Shown here: positions 33,055-42,545 of the stretch, one piece after another
How positions within the stretch are numbered: position 1 is the stretch's first letter
Layout: every line of letters begins with the position of its first letter
Assembly: GCF_900538275.1 (NCBI RefSeq)
Contig: NZ_LR130778.1
Span: 3,282,001-3,346,000 of the forward strand
Direction: 5' to 3'
Source of the DNA: Petrocella atlantisensis
GTDB lineage: Bacteria > Bacillota > Clostridia > Lachnospirales > Vallitaleaceae
DNA: 64,000 nucleotides
The notes under the pieces: generated by a model
The model's input: the letters and a program-made list of their open reading frames with translations, nothing else
The model's database searches: none
Told to the model about the DNA's origin: nothing
Program-made: the position numbers and the translations under genes

Positions 33055-33603
33055 ATGATTGAAATCAAAAGGATTACTGAAATTACTAAGAATGATATTA
33101 ATATTCCCAATGAACCATTTACCTTGTGGGGAAAAATGATACCAACCTACGATGGTGATGAATGGGCTTACTCAATCGAGAAATTTGAGGAAAGTAAAAT
33201 CAGCGAGATGGTATTTCCCGATGAAAACTATGATTTTGATGCACTAAATAAAGATTGCTTCTTTATAGGAGCTTATAATGAGTTCGGAAAGTGTGTAGGA
33301 CTTGCTATTTATAGGCATGATTGGCTTAAATATTTGTATCTTGATGATTTAAAAGTATGTAAGGAGTATCGAGGCCATGGAATAGGTAAGCTTTTACTAG
33401 ATGAAGGTAAGAAAATGGCAGCCGATAACGGTTATCGAGGGATTTATACAATCGTTCAAGACAATAATCTTTCTGCGTGTTTATTCTATATTAAATCCGG
33501 ATTTATTGTAGGTGGATTTAACACACACCAATATATAGGTACCAATCAAGCCGATAAAAGTAATATTTATTTATATTTAGATGGCCAAAATTCGTTTACC
33601 TAA
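33055..33603 (+). CDS. GNAT acetyltransferase, streptothricin-acetyltransferase (SatA)-like
   Basis: From ATG 33055, after TAAGGGTGATTGAAT, the product is 182 residues. The core YLYLDDLKVCKEYRGHGIGKLLLDEGKKMA (near 100-130) and NNLSACLFYIKSGFIVGGFNTHQYIG near the end follow the order seen in SatA-type streptothricin N-acetyltransferases. A resistance role is plausible but the substrate is inferred. No attC separates it from the GNAT gene 69 bp downstream. Confidence 0.82.
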   Translation: MIEIKRITEITKNDINIPNEPFTLWGKMIPTYDGDEWAYSIEKFEESKISEMVFPDENYDFDALNKDCFFIGAYNEFGKCVGLAIYRHDWLKYLYLDDLKVCKEYRGHGIGKLLLDEGKKMAADNGYRGIYTIVQDNNLSACLFYIKSGFIVGGFNTHQYIGTNQADKSNIYLYLDGQNSFT

Positions 33604-33671
33604 ATACATCAACTTAAAGATAGATTTGCTTGGTGTAAAAATCAACATAAAGGATAAAGGTAGTAGAAGAT

Positions 33672-34247
33672 ATGGATAACGTAATAGTAAGGCGACCAAA
33701 CATTGAAGATATAGACAGGCTCATTAAGCTGTTTGAGATTGTAATTCAAGATACTTTTAGAAAAAATAATCTTGGATATTTAGTCGAGATGATTGAGGAA
33801 GAGATTGAGTCAAAGATAAAGTATCTAGAACAAGATTTTGAAAGTGACGGAAAAGAAAGATATTTTCTGATTGCTGAAATTGATAGTAAGATCATTGGGA
33901 CAATTGAATATGGAGCATCTAGTGAGTTAATAGAGATGTGTACCGATGGAGAAATAAAGGACATGATTGAGCTAGGAACAATATTTGTTCTCCCGGAATA
34001 TCAAGGGAATGGGATTGGTAATTTATTGATTAATAAAATTGAAAATGAATTAAATAAGAACGGAATTGATGAAATCTGCCTTGATAGTGGGTATAAAACA
34101 GCACAAAAGACATGGACGAAAAAGTTTGGGAAAGCGCAGTATCAGTTGAAGGATTATTGGCTTAAGGATAATGATCATATGATATGGAAGGTGAACATCA
34201 GTGAGGAAGTAGATTTAGTTAACCTTGATTTGGAGGAAAATACATGA
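33672..34247 (+). CDS. GNAT family N-acetyltransferase
   Basis: The 191-residue protein has the GNAT acetyl-CoA site MIELGTIFVLPEYQGNGIGN LLINK split around residues 97-121, preceded by IAEIDSKIIGTIEYG. The C-terminal part is longer than usual and acidic. ATG 33672 follows GGTAGTAGAAGAT. Its stop overlaps the start of the next gene by 4 bp (ATGA), so the two are translationally coupled. Substrate unknown. Confidence 0.85.
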   Translation: MDNVIVRRPNIEDIDRLIKLFEIVIQDTFRKNNLGYLVEMIEEEIESKIKYLEQDFESDGKERYFLIAEIDSKIIGTIEYGASSELIEMCTDGEIKDMIELGTIFVLPEYQGNGIGNLLINKIENELNKNGIDEICLDSGYKTAQKTWTKKFGKAQYQLKDYWLKDNDHMIWKVNISEEVDLVNLDLEENT

Positions 34248-34474
34248 ATAATCAAATTAAATTATCAAAAGAAAAACGTGAAGATATGATTGCGTTAATT
34301 AAAGCATATTTTTTGAAAGAAAGAGACGAAGAACTTGGAGATTTGGCATCTGGTTTTTTCTTGGATTTCATTACCGAGAACTTGGCAGCAGACTTTTATA
34401 ATCAAGGCGTTTGGGATGCTTATACTTATATGAATGTAAAAATCGAAGATTTGTTAGAAATACAGAAGTATTAG
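34244..34474 (+). CDS. DUF2164 family protein
   Basis: The 76-residue protein matches the short DUF2164 family: LSKEKREDMIALIKAYFLKERDEELGDLASGFFLDFITENLAADFYNQGVWDA. It is a small helical soluble protein of unknown function. It overlaps the preceding acetyltransferase gene by 4 bp and has GGAGG within that gene's end, so both are one operon. Confidence 0.88.
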   Translation: MNNQIKLSKEKREDMIALIKAYFLKERDEELGDLASGFFLDFITENLAADFYNQGVWDAYTYMNVKIEDLLEIQKY

Positions 34475-34608
34475 CATCGGTGGGGTTCAGTATCTAATGT
34501 TAATATTACAGAATGCTTATAGATTGCAAAGAAGCTATCAAGTTCATTCTTATTACACCGAGAGGTGAGAAAAAGTAAATAATTGAGATACATCAAAGGA
34601 GACTCGAA

Positions 34609-35310
34609 GTGAAAACAATAAAGGCTTTTTTGGCGATTGATGAAAAATATAAATCAGAAGTCAATAATTATGGAAGCGTCGATGGAATTTATTCAGTTGT
34701 TAGCTATGTATTAGTTATGGTGCTTTATTATGTAATGGGTGTGGTATATGCAGAGCATAATCTTTATTTGGGCTAACAAATTAATTTGTTACTAGCCATA
34801 GTATGCATGACTTTTGTATTTTCTAGAAGGCAAACAATGGAATCTATTGGGTTTGGGAAACGGAACCTTATTAAATCAATAATATTGAGTACGATCCTAT
34901 CAACAATTATTGTTTTAATTAATCTCATTCCAGGTCTTATGAGTGGAAGACAGTTTCAATCATTATCAAGATTAGGTTCTCAATTTTTATATTACTTTGT
35001 TATTATTGCACTTGTAGAAGAAATTGTTTTTAGAGGTTTTATTCAAACAAGAATTTATGGAATGATCAAGAAACCAGTGGTGGCTATTTTATTGACATCA
35101 TTTATGTTTATGTCAATGCATATTCCTTTTCAGATGGGCGCAGCACATATGGATTTTTTTACATATATTTCGAACAATTTTGTGACGCTTATTTTTACAT
35201 TTGGATGGCATATTATATTTAACTACTTGTATGCAAAGTATAACTCAATAGCTGCACCGACGATTTTCCACGCTTTTATGGATTGGAGTAATTATTTATT
35301 TATAAGGTAG
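34609..35310 (+). pseudogene. CPBP intramembrane protease gene with in-frame TAA
   Basis: GTG 34609 (after AAAGGAGACTCGAA) opens 55 codons ending in a membrane span, then TAA at 34774-34776. The same frame continues to 35310 with the CPBP motifs LVEEIVFRGFIQTRIYG, MSMHIPFQ and FHAFMDWSNYLF. One base change would give a 233-residue protein with EE, H and H catalytic positions. It is therefore nonsense-interrupted. The second part has no convincing start of its own. Confidence 0.75.
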
Positions 35311-35372
35311 TTGTTATTTTCTAGCTGGTGGTGATAAATTGATGACCATTTGTCATTTTGGAGGATTAATAT

Positions 35373-35918
35373 ATGATGTTTGCAGATGTAGAAATAAAGT
35401 TGAAGAAGAAGAATAAAATATTATTTTCTCGTGACAGTGACTGTTTACAAGCGTTGATACAACTCATTCAAAAACAAAATCATAGAACCCTAGTCTTGTG
35501 GGCATTGGATTGTGCTAGATTACCTTTGGAACAATTTGAAGCTAAGTATTCGGATGAACCTAGACCCAGAACCTGTTTGAAGCTTTGTGATGCGTGGGCA
35601 AGAGGCAAAATCAAAATGCCCATTGCAAAACAAGCCATCTTAGATTCTCATGCAGTGGAAAAAGAGATCAATGACAGCGTATATGGTGCATTGTGTCATG
35701 CAATCGGTCATGCCGGAGCCACAGTTCATGTAGAAACACATGCATTAGGGTTACCTTTTTATGAATTGACGGCAATAGTATTAGAATACGGAATTGACTA
35801 CTTTGCAAAACCAGTCAGCGAAAAGATAGACTATTATTATCAAAGGCTATTGTATTGGCAAGAAAACACAGAAAAAGTTGAACGTGATTGGGCAAAATTC
35901 TTATTAAACGACTCTTAG
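35373..35918 (+). CDS. Imm5-like putative immunity protein
   Basis: The 181-residue protein has the pattern VLWALDCARLPLEQFEAKY, then RPRTCLKLCDAWARGKIKMP and LCHAIGHAGATVHVETHALGLPFYELTAI. These match the putative immunity (Imm-5-like) family predicted to neutralise polymorphic toxins. No toxin is encoded nearby. ATG 35373 follows GGAGGATTAATAT. It is the last gene before ordinary chromosome; the GCCTAAC at 35918-35924 just after its stop may be an attC trace. Confidence 0.82.
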   Translation: MMFADVEIKLKKKNKILFSRDSDCLQALIQLIQKQNHRTLVLWALDCARLPLEQFEAKYSDEPRPRTCLKLCDAWARGKIKMPIAKQAILDSHAVEKEINDSVYGALCHAIGHAGATVHVETHALGLPFYELTAIVLEYGIDYFAKPVSEKIDYYYQRLLYWQENTEKVERDWAKFLLNDS

Positions 35919-35924
35919 CCTAAC

Positions 35925-35957
35925 AAAAAAAAGCAACTTCAAAAAGTTGCTTTTTTA
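35925..35957. terminator. Bidirectional rho-independent terminator
   Basis: AAAAAAGCAACTT and AAGTTGCTTTTTT form a stem with A- and T-tracts on both sides, placed between converging genes. Confidence 0.9.
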
Positions 35958-35989
35958 TAAGTATAAAAGTTATATTAATGAATGAATAA

Positions 35990-36622
35990 TTAAGCTTCTT
36001 CACCATCACGCCAAGCTTCGAATTTTTTTATGGTTAGATCTAAAGTCTCTTTGCTGAGAGCAGGAAGTTCGCTGCCCCATATGGCTTCAGCTTCTTCATA
36101 CCCGGCTTTTACAGCATCAAGTAACATGTCTGCTTTGGCTGGGTCACCACCGGATAGAGCTTTGGCGAATTCTAGGAAACGATCTGAAGTGGCTTTTGCG
36201 CCCCAATAGCCATCTTCTGCCACATCAACCTTTGCTTTTTCAATAGCTTCTGGTGTGATTTCTATTCCAAGTTCAAGGGCAAAATCATCTTCAGTTGACT
36301 CACCGTTAATAAGTCTTTGCAAATAGCCTCTAAGTCCACCAAGTTGCTTGAGTGCGCCGCCTTTTACAGTGTCTCTAAAGAGGTCAATCAGTCTTTGATC
36401 TGTTTCTTCCTTCATGGCACGTACTTTATCCATATCCGGTTTATAATTAGCTTTAGCAGTGGCATCACTGGTTGTATAGTCAACTGCTTTTGTTTCAGCC
36501 TTGTCTTGTGATTTTACTTTTTCATCGACGGATTCACCTGTTCTGTTTTGTCTATTGTTTTTGTTTAATTCTGTTAAGTCTCTGTTATTTAGTGGGTTAT
36601 TGATATTACCTATAGTACTCAT
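35990..36622 (-). CDS. Conserved hypothetical protein of flagellate/sporulating Firmicutes type
   Basis: The 210-residue soluble protein has a disordered charged N-terminal half. A conserved C-terminal domain follows (about residues 115-205): ITPEAIEKAKVDVAEDGYWG, KATSDRFLEFAKALSGGDPAKADMLLDAVKAGYEEA and LPALSKETLDLTI. I have seen this domain as a conserved hypothetical in many Firmicutes and Proteobacteria but know of no function. The start is behind GGAGGAAAGCTC. Convergent with the array's last gene. Confidence 0.8.
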   Translation of the reverse strand: MSTIGNINNPLNNRDLTELNKNNRQNRTGESVDEKVKSQDKAETKAVDYTTSDATAKANYKPDMDKVRAMKEETDQRLIDLFRDTVKGGALKQLGGLRGYLQRLINGESTEDDFALELGIEITPEAIEKAKVDVAEDGYWGAKATSDRFLEFAKALSGGDPAKADMLLDAVKAGYEEAEAIWGSELPALSKETLDLTIKKFEAWRDGEEA

Positions 36623-36896
36623 GAGCTTTCCTCCTTGAAATATGCTACCTATCCGTAGGTTTAATAGTCATCTCCTAGTGTATATCGACATAAAAGCATA
36701 AAGAATTAATGGTTGAATGGGGTTGAATATAAAGCCTAATCAAATTTGAATAAATTATGAATAATCTATTAGAAGTTTATTATAAAAGCTTCATTATATG
36801 GACTTATGTAGGTAGGTGTGATAAGTTAATACTACAATGATAATGAAATTAAAACAATAAGACGATGGATATAGATAGAATTTGGAGTTGATGAAT

Positions 36897-39203
36897 ATGA
36901 AATGTTCAATGTGCCATGTGAACACAGCAATTGTATTTGTAACAAAAATGGAAAATGGTATAGCAAAGCGAGAGGGTCTATGTATTCCGTGTGCTCAAAA
37001 GCAAGGCTTAGCACCACTAGATGCAATACTACAACAAACAGGTATGTCGCAAGAAGAATTTGATAATATCAGTGAACAAATGACAGATATTTTTGAAGAT
37101 GTGGATATGGACCAGCTAACGGAGAACTTCACAAAACCGGATGAGCATGGTAAGAATCATATATCTAATTTATTTAATTCGGCTTTTGCGAAGAACAATA
37201 AAGACGAGGATATGACTTTTAAACAAGCAGAACAGGAAACACAAGATGGAACGGTTAAAACTAAGGTTAAAAAATCAAATTCTCCAAAAAGAAAAAACCT
37301 TGATGCTTATGGTATTAATCTAAATGAAAAAGCGCTTAACAATGAAGTAGATCGAATTATTGGACGCCATAGAGAAATCGACAGAGTGATTCAAATATTG
37401 AACCGTAGAACGAAGAACAACCCAGTGCTTATTGGCGAGCCGGGTGTTGGTAAGACGGCTATTGCAGAAGGTTTAGCTGTTAGGATCGTGCAAGGGCAGG
37501 TGCCAACGAAGCTATTAAATGTGGAGGTCTATCTACTGGATCTGACATCAGTTGTAGCAGGGACACAGTTTAGAGGTCAGTTTGAGACACGTATGAAAGC
37601 GATACTTAAGGAAGCAACCTCAGAAGGCAATATTATATTGGTAATTGATGAGGTTCATAGTATTGTGGGTGCAGGTGAAGCAGAAGGTGGCACAATGAAT
37701 GCTGCCAATATATTAAAGCCGGCTCTAGCTAAAGGTGAGGTTCAGATTGTTGGTGCAACCACCCTTGAGGAATACCGAAAACATATTGAAAAAGACTCTG
37801 CTCTTGAAAGACGTTTTCAACCGGTTATAGTGGATGAACCATCCATTGAGGATTCCATTGAAATCATAAAAGGTATTAAAGATTACTATGAAGATTATCA
37901 TAAAGTACACATATCCGACGAAGTTATTGTTAAGGCGGTTATGATGTCAGAACGGTATATTAGTGATCGATTTTTACCGGACAAGGCTATTGATGTTATT
38001 GATGAAGCCGGCTCGAGAGCCAATCTTCTAAATGAAGGCTTGGTAGAATTAGAAGCCTTAAAAAATGAGTTACAAAAGATTGTGATCGACAAGGAAGATG
38101 CTGCTGCCAATGATGATTATGAGAGGGCAGCGGATTGCAAGGTCGAAGAACTAAGACTTAATGATAAGATTGCAAAAATAGAAAAAGAATGTAAAAATGT
38201 TGCTATTACAGAGGAAGATATTGCTTATGTAATAGAAGCATGGACGAAGATTCCAGTTCAATCCATAGCAGAAGATGAGGCCTATAAGCTTATTAATCTT
38301 GAGGAACGTCTTCATAGAAGAATTGTTGGTCAAGAGGATGCGGTCAGAAAACTCTCAAGAGCAACGAGAAGAAGCCGTTCCGGATTCAGTCGAAGGAAGA
38401 AACCATCATCTTTTGTATTTGTTGGTCCGACTGGCGTTGGTAAGACGGAGTTATCTAAGGCACTTGCAAGCGAACTCTTTGGTAATGAAGAGGCACTCAT
38501 TCGATTTGATATGTCTGAGTTTATGGAAAAACATACGGTCTCCAAATTAATTGGTGCACCTCCAGGTTATGTGGGCTATGATCAGGCCGGTCAGTTGACC
38601 GAAAAAGTACGCCGCCGTCCTTACTCTGTATTATTACTGGATGAGATAGAAAAAGCGCATACAGATGTCTTTAATCTCTTACTTCAAATACTTGAAGATG
38701 GACGGTTAACTGATGGTCAGGGACGCACAGTGAATTTTGAAAATACGGTCATTATAATGACTTCAAATGCAGGAACAAGCCACAAAAATAATGGTATTGG
38801 TTTTGGTAATGGAAGTTATGCATCCTTAGAACAAACTACCAAAGATGCTTTAAAAGAAGTGTTTAAACCGGAATTTCTTAATAGAATCGATGAAACCATC
38901 GTATTTACAGAACTGAGTAAAAACGAGCTGAAAGATATTATTGAACTGATGCTAAAAGATGTATTTAACACAGCTAAAGACAAGCTTATGACTCTTAATG
39001 TAACGGATGAAGTTAAAGCATTCATCTTTGATAACGGTTATGACCCCAAATTTGGTGCGAGACCTTTAAGAAGAGCCATTCAGAAGTACGTTGAAGACGA
39101 GTTAGCAGAATGCTATATTAAAGGTCATATAAAAGAAGGTGACCATATTGAAGTCTATATGGATGCGGATGGTCCAAGGGTAAGGGTTCAAAACCCAAGC
39201 TAG
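36897..39203 (+). CDS. clpE: ClpE/ClpC-type AAA+ ATPase with N-terminal zinc finger
   Basis: I choose ATG 36897, 9 bp after GGAG. The 768-residue protein begins with a zinc finger (C3, C6, C29 and C32), the hallmark of ClpE rather than ClpC. The first AAA domain has Walker [10 protein letters not shown] and Walker [11 protein letters not shown], a UVR-like coiled middle region follows (near [20 protein letters not shown]), and the second AAA domain has GPTGVGKTE and [10 protein letters not shown]. It unfolds proteins for ClpP degradation during stress. I see no clear CtsR operator upstream. Followed by a terminator at 39263. Confidence 0.92.
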   Translation: MKCSMCHVNTAIVFVTKMENGIAKREGLCIPCAQKQGLAPLDAILQQTGMSQEEFDNISEQMTDIFEDVDMDQLTENFTKPDEHGKNHISNLFNSAFAKNNKDEDMTFKQAEQETQDGTVKTKVKKSNSPKRKNLDAYGINLNEKALNNEVDRIIGRHREIDRVIQILNRRTKNNPVLIGEPGVGKTAIAEGLAVRIVQGQVPTKLLNVEVYLLDLTSVVAGTQFRGQFETRMKAILKEATSEGNIILVIDEVHSIVGAGEAEGGTMNAANILKPALAKGEVQIVGATTLEEYRKHIEKDSALERRFQPVIVDEPSIEDSIEIIKGIKDYYEDYHKVHISDEVIVKAVMMSERYISDRFLPDKAIDVIDEAGSRANLLNEGLVELEALKNELQKIVIDKEDAAANDDYERAADCKVEELRLNDKIAKIEKECKNVAITEEDIAYVIEAWTKIPVQSIAEDEAYKLINLEERLHRRIVGQEDAVRKLSRATRRSRSGFSRRKKPSSFVFVGPTGVGKTELSKALASELFGNEEALIRFDMSEFMEKHTVSKLIGAPPGYVGYDQAGQLTEKVRRRPYSVLLLDEIEKAHTDVFNLLLQILEDGRLTDGQGRTVNFENTVIIMTSNAGTSHKNNGIGFGNGSYASLEQTTKDALKEVFKPEFLNRIDETIVFTELSKNELKDIIELMLKDVFNTAKDKLMTLNVTDEVKAFIFDNGYDPKFGARPLRRAIQKYVEDELAECYIKGHIKEGDHIEVYMDADGPRVRVQNPS

Positions 39204-39262
39204 CAGGAATATATTTCTCAAATCATATCTAGGCGGTATAACATAAGAATAAGTATAACTCA

Positions 39263-39311
39263 AAGAAGGATTAATATCTCACCCAAGGTGGGAATTGTTC
39301 CTTCTTTTTTT
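39263..39311 (+). terminator. Rho-independent terminator after clpE
   Basis: AAGAAGGA pairs with TCCTTCTT, with inner CTCACCC/GGTGGGA, followed by a run of T. Confidence 0.85.
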
Positions 39312-39373
39312 AGGCATGTTTAGGTAAAAACAGGGAAAATATGTTAATCAAATATTAAATTTTACATTTTTTA

Positions 39374-39400
39374 TTGACATAATGCACAAAAGCATATACT
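39374..39400 (+). promoter_or_regulatory. Probable promoter of the LRAT-like gene
   Basis: TTGACA (39374-39379) and TATACT (39395-39400) with a short 15-bp spacer. Confidence 0.4.
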
Positions 39401-39472
39401 ATTTATTATAGTGTTAATATTAGGTGGAGACTGTTTTGCCAAAGAATTAGATATTGACAATGGGAGGCTACA

Positions 39473-40006
39473 ATGTTTGGAGACATTATTTATGTTGAGA
39501 GAAAGCCCATACTACTTGGGTCAACTAAAGTACGTGAAAATGAAGACTCTAAATGGATTGATAAGCTGATATTTAGAACGATGAGTTATCGACATTTTGG
39601 TGTAGAAGTTGAGAACAATTGCGTCATACATTTTCATGCCAATAGCTTTCATATGAGAAAACACGCTGAAATCAAAAAAGTAACCATGGAGACATTCTTA
39701 TTAGGTGGAGAAAAAGTAGTCTTACACCATATAAAAGATAGCTATACAAGAGAACTAATCGTATCAAGGGCTTATAGTGCATTAGGAAAAAGAGAAGAGT
39801 GTTATAGCATTAATAAGAATAATTGCGAGCACTTTGTATATTGGTGTGCAACAGGCAATCCATATTCAACACAAACTTATTTTATTAATAAGGGACAAGA
39901 TGTTTGGATGCTTAGAAAAAAAGTGGTACCATTTACCGTTAAGACAAAAAATAGAACATTACGACTCAGTATGGATATTTATAAAAGAATTCTAAGAAGA
40001 GCATAA
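39473..40006 (+). CDS. LRAT-like (NlpC/P60 superfamily) protein
   Basis: The 177-residue protein starts at ATG 39473 after GGGAGGCTACA. It has FGDIIYVERK at the start, SYRHFGVEVENNCVIHFH with a candidate catalytic His near residue 43, and SINKNNCEHFVYWCATG with a candidate Cys near 121. This circularly permuted NlpC/P60 arrangement is that of lecithin-retinol-acyltransferase-like enzymes, which are acyltransferases or hydrolases. A basic C-terminal tail follows. It is monocistronic, between a promoter at 39374 and a terminator at 40016. Confidence 0.83.
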   Translation: MFGDIIYVERKPILLGSTKVRENEDSKWIDKLIFRTMSYRHFGVEVENNCVIHFHANSFHMRKHAEIKKVTMETFLLGGEKVVLHHIKDSYTRELIVSRAYSALGKREECYSINKNNCEHFVYWCATGNPYSTQTYFINKGQDVWMLRKKVVPFTVKTKNRTLRLSMDIYKRILRRA

Positions 40007-40015
40007 GATATATTA

Positions 40016-40047
40016 AAAGTTATTACATTTGTAATAGCTTTTTTTAT
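40016..40047 (+). terminator. Rho-independent terminator
   Basis: AAAAGTTATTAC and GTAATAGCTTTT pair with one G-U around ATTT, then a T-run. Confidence 0.85.
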
Positions 40048-40081
40048 TCTCCAAGAAATATGGACTTGATAGAAATTATCA

Positions 40082-40109
40082 TTTACAAAGATAAAACCTG
40101 TGATATACT
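40082..40109 (+). promoter_or_regulatory. Promoter of the gnd-zwf operon
   Basis: TTTACA (40082-40087) and TATACT (40104-40109) with a 16-bp spacer, about 70 bp upstream of the gnd start. Confidence 0.55.
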
Positions 40110-40181
40110 ATTAATAAAGTTTAAGAGTTGCAAGATCAAATAAAACAAAAAGTACTCAACGTGTCAAGAAGGAGGTCATAT

Positions 40182-41078
40182 ATGAAAATCGGATTAATAG
40201 GACTTGGGAAAATGGGTTATAATTTAGCCCTTAACATGCGTGACAAAGGACTAGATATAGGTGTTTATAATCGTAGTAAGGAACCGCGAGAAGAAATAAA
40301 AAACGAAGGTGTTCAAACTTTTGATACAATTGAAAGCTTGGTCGACGCTTTGGAATCTCCCAAAGTGGTTTGGATTATGGTTACGGCCGGTCCCGCTACA
40401 GAGGCCATCATTGAGCAGGTTACACCATTATTATCACCAGGGGACATCATTGTCGATGGCGGTAACTCAAGGTTTTCTGATACCCTTAGAAGAGGTGATG
40501 CACTTGAAGAAAAGGGTATATATTTTGTAGATGCCGGTACATCAGGTGGAACGGATGGGGCGAGATACGGTGCTTGTATGATGGTTGGTGGTGACGAAAA
40601 AGCCATTGCAGTTTTAGAGCCCTATTTTAAAGTCCTCAATGTTGAAGAAGGTTATCTGCACTGTGGGAAACGAGGATCCGGACATTATGTTAAGATGGTA
40701 CATAATGGCATTGAATATGGTATGATGCAAGCCGTTGGTGAAGGACTTGAGATTATTAGAAGGTCAGAGTTTGATGTAGATTTTGAAAAAGTTGCCAATG
40801 TATGGAACCATGGGTCTATTATCGCAGGGTATCTCATGCAAATGACGAAACAGGCTTTTGAAAATAATGGCATGTTAGAAGACATCATCCCACGTATTGA
40901 TGCTTTAGGAGAAGGCCAATGGACAGTGGAAGAAGCAATAAGACTTGGTGTGTCTGCACCGGTCATTACTCAGTCTTTGTTTATTAGAAACGCTTCCAAA
41001 GATGAGGGCAAATTCTCAGATCGTGTGGTTGCGGCACTCAGAAATGAATTTGGTGGTCACGCATTACACAAAAGGTAG
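40182..41078 (+). CDS. gnd: 6-phosphogluconate dehydrogenase, decarboxylating (short NAD type)
   Basis: From ATG 40182 (after AGAAGGAGGTCATAT) the enzyme is 298 residues, the length of the short YqeC/GndA class rather than the 470-residue class. It has the dinucleotide site IGLIGLGKMGYNLALNM, the IVDGGNSRFSDT motif, GTSGGTDGARYGACMMVGG and the catalytic GSGHYVKMVHNGIEYGMMQA with Lys and Asn-Glu. It converts 6-phosphogluconate to ribulose 5-phosphate. The next gene, zwf, starts 8 bp after its stop, so the two form an oxidative pentose phosphate operon. Confidence 0.93.
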   Translation: MKIGLIGLGKMGYNLALNMRDKGLDIGVYNRSKEPREEIKNEGVQTFDTIESLVDALESPKVVWIMVTAGPATEAIIEQVTPLLSPGDIIVDGGNSRFSDTLRRGDALEEKGIYFVDAGTSGGTDGARYGACMMVGGDEKAIAVLEPYFKVLNVEEGYLHCGKRGSGHYVKMVHNGIEYGMMQAVGEGLEIIRRSEFDVDFEKVANVWNHGSIIAGYLMQMTKQAFENNGMLEDIIPRIDALGEGQWTVEEAIRLGVSAPVITQSLFIRNASKDEGKFSDRVVAALRNEFGGHALHKR

Positions 41079-41086
41079 GTGAATGT

Positions 41087-42532
41087 ATGGAGAATCAAAA
41101 GGTAATATTTACTATATTTGGTGGGACAGGTGATTTAACTTATTACAAACTGATCCCTGCTTTTTATCAATTGTTTTTAGGTGGTCGTATATTAGATGAT
41201 ATGACCATCATTGTACTTGGCAGAAAGAATAAAGATTCAGCATCTTATAGAGAAGAAGTTAAAGAAGTTTTAATGAAGAAAGTATCCAATTATAATGAAA
41301 ATGTATTTGTAGCCTTTAGTTCTAAGTTACATTATTATGAAATGAATTTTGAAAAAGCTGAAGAATATGAGGGATTAAATACCTTTATAGACAGTAAAGA
41401 TTGCCATAATCGCATTTTCTACTATGCTACAGCACCTACTTTTTTCCCATTTATATCGGAGCAACTTAAGGATAAGAAGCTTTTAGATGTGAAAGGTTAT
41501 GCAAGAGCCGTTTTTGAAAAACCCTTTGGTTATGATCTAGAATCAGCTGAAAAAATCAACGCAACTGTATCAAAGATTTTCGGAGAGGATCATATATTTA
41601 GAATTGATCATTATCTTGGCAAAGAAATGATTCAAAACATTAACACCGTTCGATTTTCCAATCAAATCTTTAGTGCTATCTGGAACAAGGACTCCATTGA
41701 CAATATTCAGATAACAGTAAAGGAAAAAGACGGTGTAAAAGATAGAGGTGGCTACTATGACAAAGCAGGCGCACTAAGAGACATGGTGCAGAACCACCTA
41801 ATACAGATTCTAGCGCTCGTAGCTATGGAACCTCCAAAAAACTTTAATAATAACAGTGCTAAGGAAGAAAAAGTCAAAGTTATTCAGAATCTGAGCATTC
41901 AATCGGAGTTGGAAAGCCATACTAATCTTATATTCGGTCAATACGAAGGATATAGAGATGAAGTCAAGGTAGACCCAGACTCTAATACAGAAACTTTTGT
42001 CGCCATGAAATGCTTTGTAAACAGCAAGCGATGGGAAGGGGTTCCTTTTTATTTAAAGACAGGCAAAGCACTAGATGAAAGTATAGCAAAAATTGTGATT
42101 GAGTTTAAAACGGATGGGTCAAGTACACCAACCAATACTGAAAAAATACCTAATTTGCTTGTTATAAAAATACAACCGGAAGAAGGCGTGTATATACGCA
42201 TCAATACAAAAGAACCTCGAAGTGAAAGTAAATTAATGTCCGTCAATCTAAGTTATTGCCAATCCTGTGATATTTTTTACAAATCACCGGATGCCTATGA
42301 ACGTTTACTGCTTGACATCTTAAATGGTGATACAGCTATGTTTACTGGATGGGAAGAAGTAAAAAGTGCATGGGAACTCATTTCGGAAGTCGTAAAAAAA
42401 TGTCCGGACAAATCAAAATATCTGGATACCTATTCTAAGGGTTCAGATGGCCCGATCTCATCTCATGATATGCTAAAAAGAGATGGTCGACATTGGTGGC
42501 GTGTAGATGATATGAATAATAATTTTGAATAA
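41087..42532 (+). CDS. zwf: Glucose-6-phosphate dehydrogenase
   Basis: The 481-residue enzyme has the nucleotide-binding IFGGTGDLTYYKLIPAFYQL, the conserved EKPFGYDLESA and the active-site signature FRIDHYLGKEMIQNI (catalytic His in DHYLGK), plus the C-terminal GDTAMFTGWEEV region. It oxidises glucose 6-phosphate and feeds the gnd product upstream in the same operon. The ATG follows AGGTGAATGT 8 bp after gnd. A 6-phosphogluconolactonase gene is not seen nearby. Confidence 0.96.
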   Translation: MENQKVIFTIFGGTGDLTYYKLIPAFYQLFLGGRILDDMTIIVLGRKNKDSASYREEVKEVLMKKVSNYNENVFVAFSSKLHYYEMNFEKAEEYEGLNTFIDSKDCHNRIFYYATAPTFFPFISEQLKDKKLLDVKGYARAVFEKPFGYDLESAEKINATVSKIFGEDHIFRIDHYLGKEMIQNINTVRFSNQIFSAIWNKDSIDNIQITVKEKDGVKDRGGYYDKAGALRDMVQNHLIQILALVAMEPPKNFNNNSAKEEKVKVIQNLSIQSELESHTNLIFGQYEGYRDEVKVDPDSNTETFVAMKCFVNSKRWEGVPFYLKTGKALDESIAKIVIEFKTDGSSTPTNTEKIPNLLVIKIQPEEGVYIRINTKEPRSESKLMSVNLSYCQSCDIFYKSPDAYERLLLDILNGDTAMFTGWEEVKSAWELISEVVKKCPDKSKYLDTYSKGSDGPISSHDMLKRDGRHWWRVDDMNNNFE

Positions 42533-42545
42533 GATTGGAGATAAT

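Noticed and set aside
6333-34776. Stop-codon reassignment or selenocysteine at the in-frame stops
   Set aside because: Both TGA and TAA occur at these places, and the same codons end ordinary genes throughout. No SECIS-like element was recognised.
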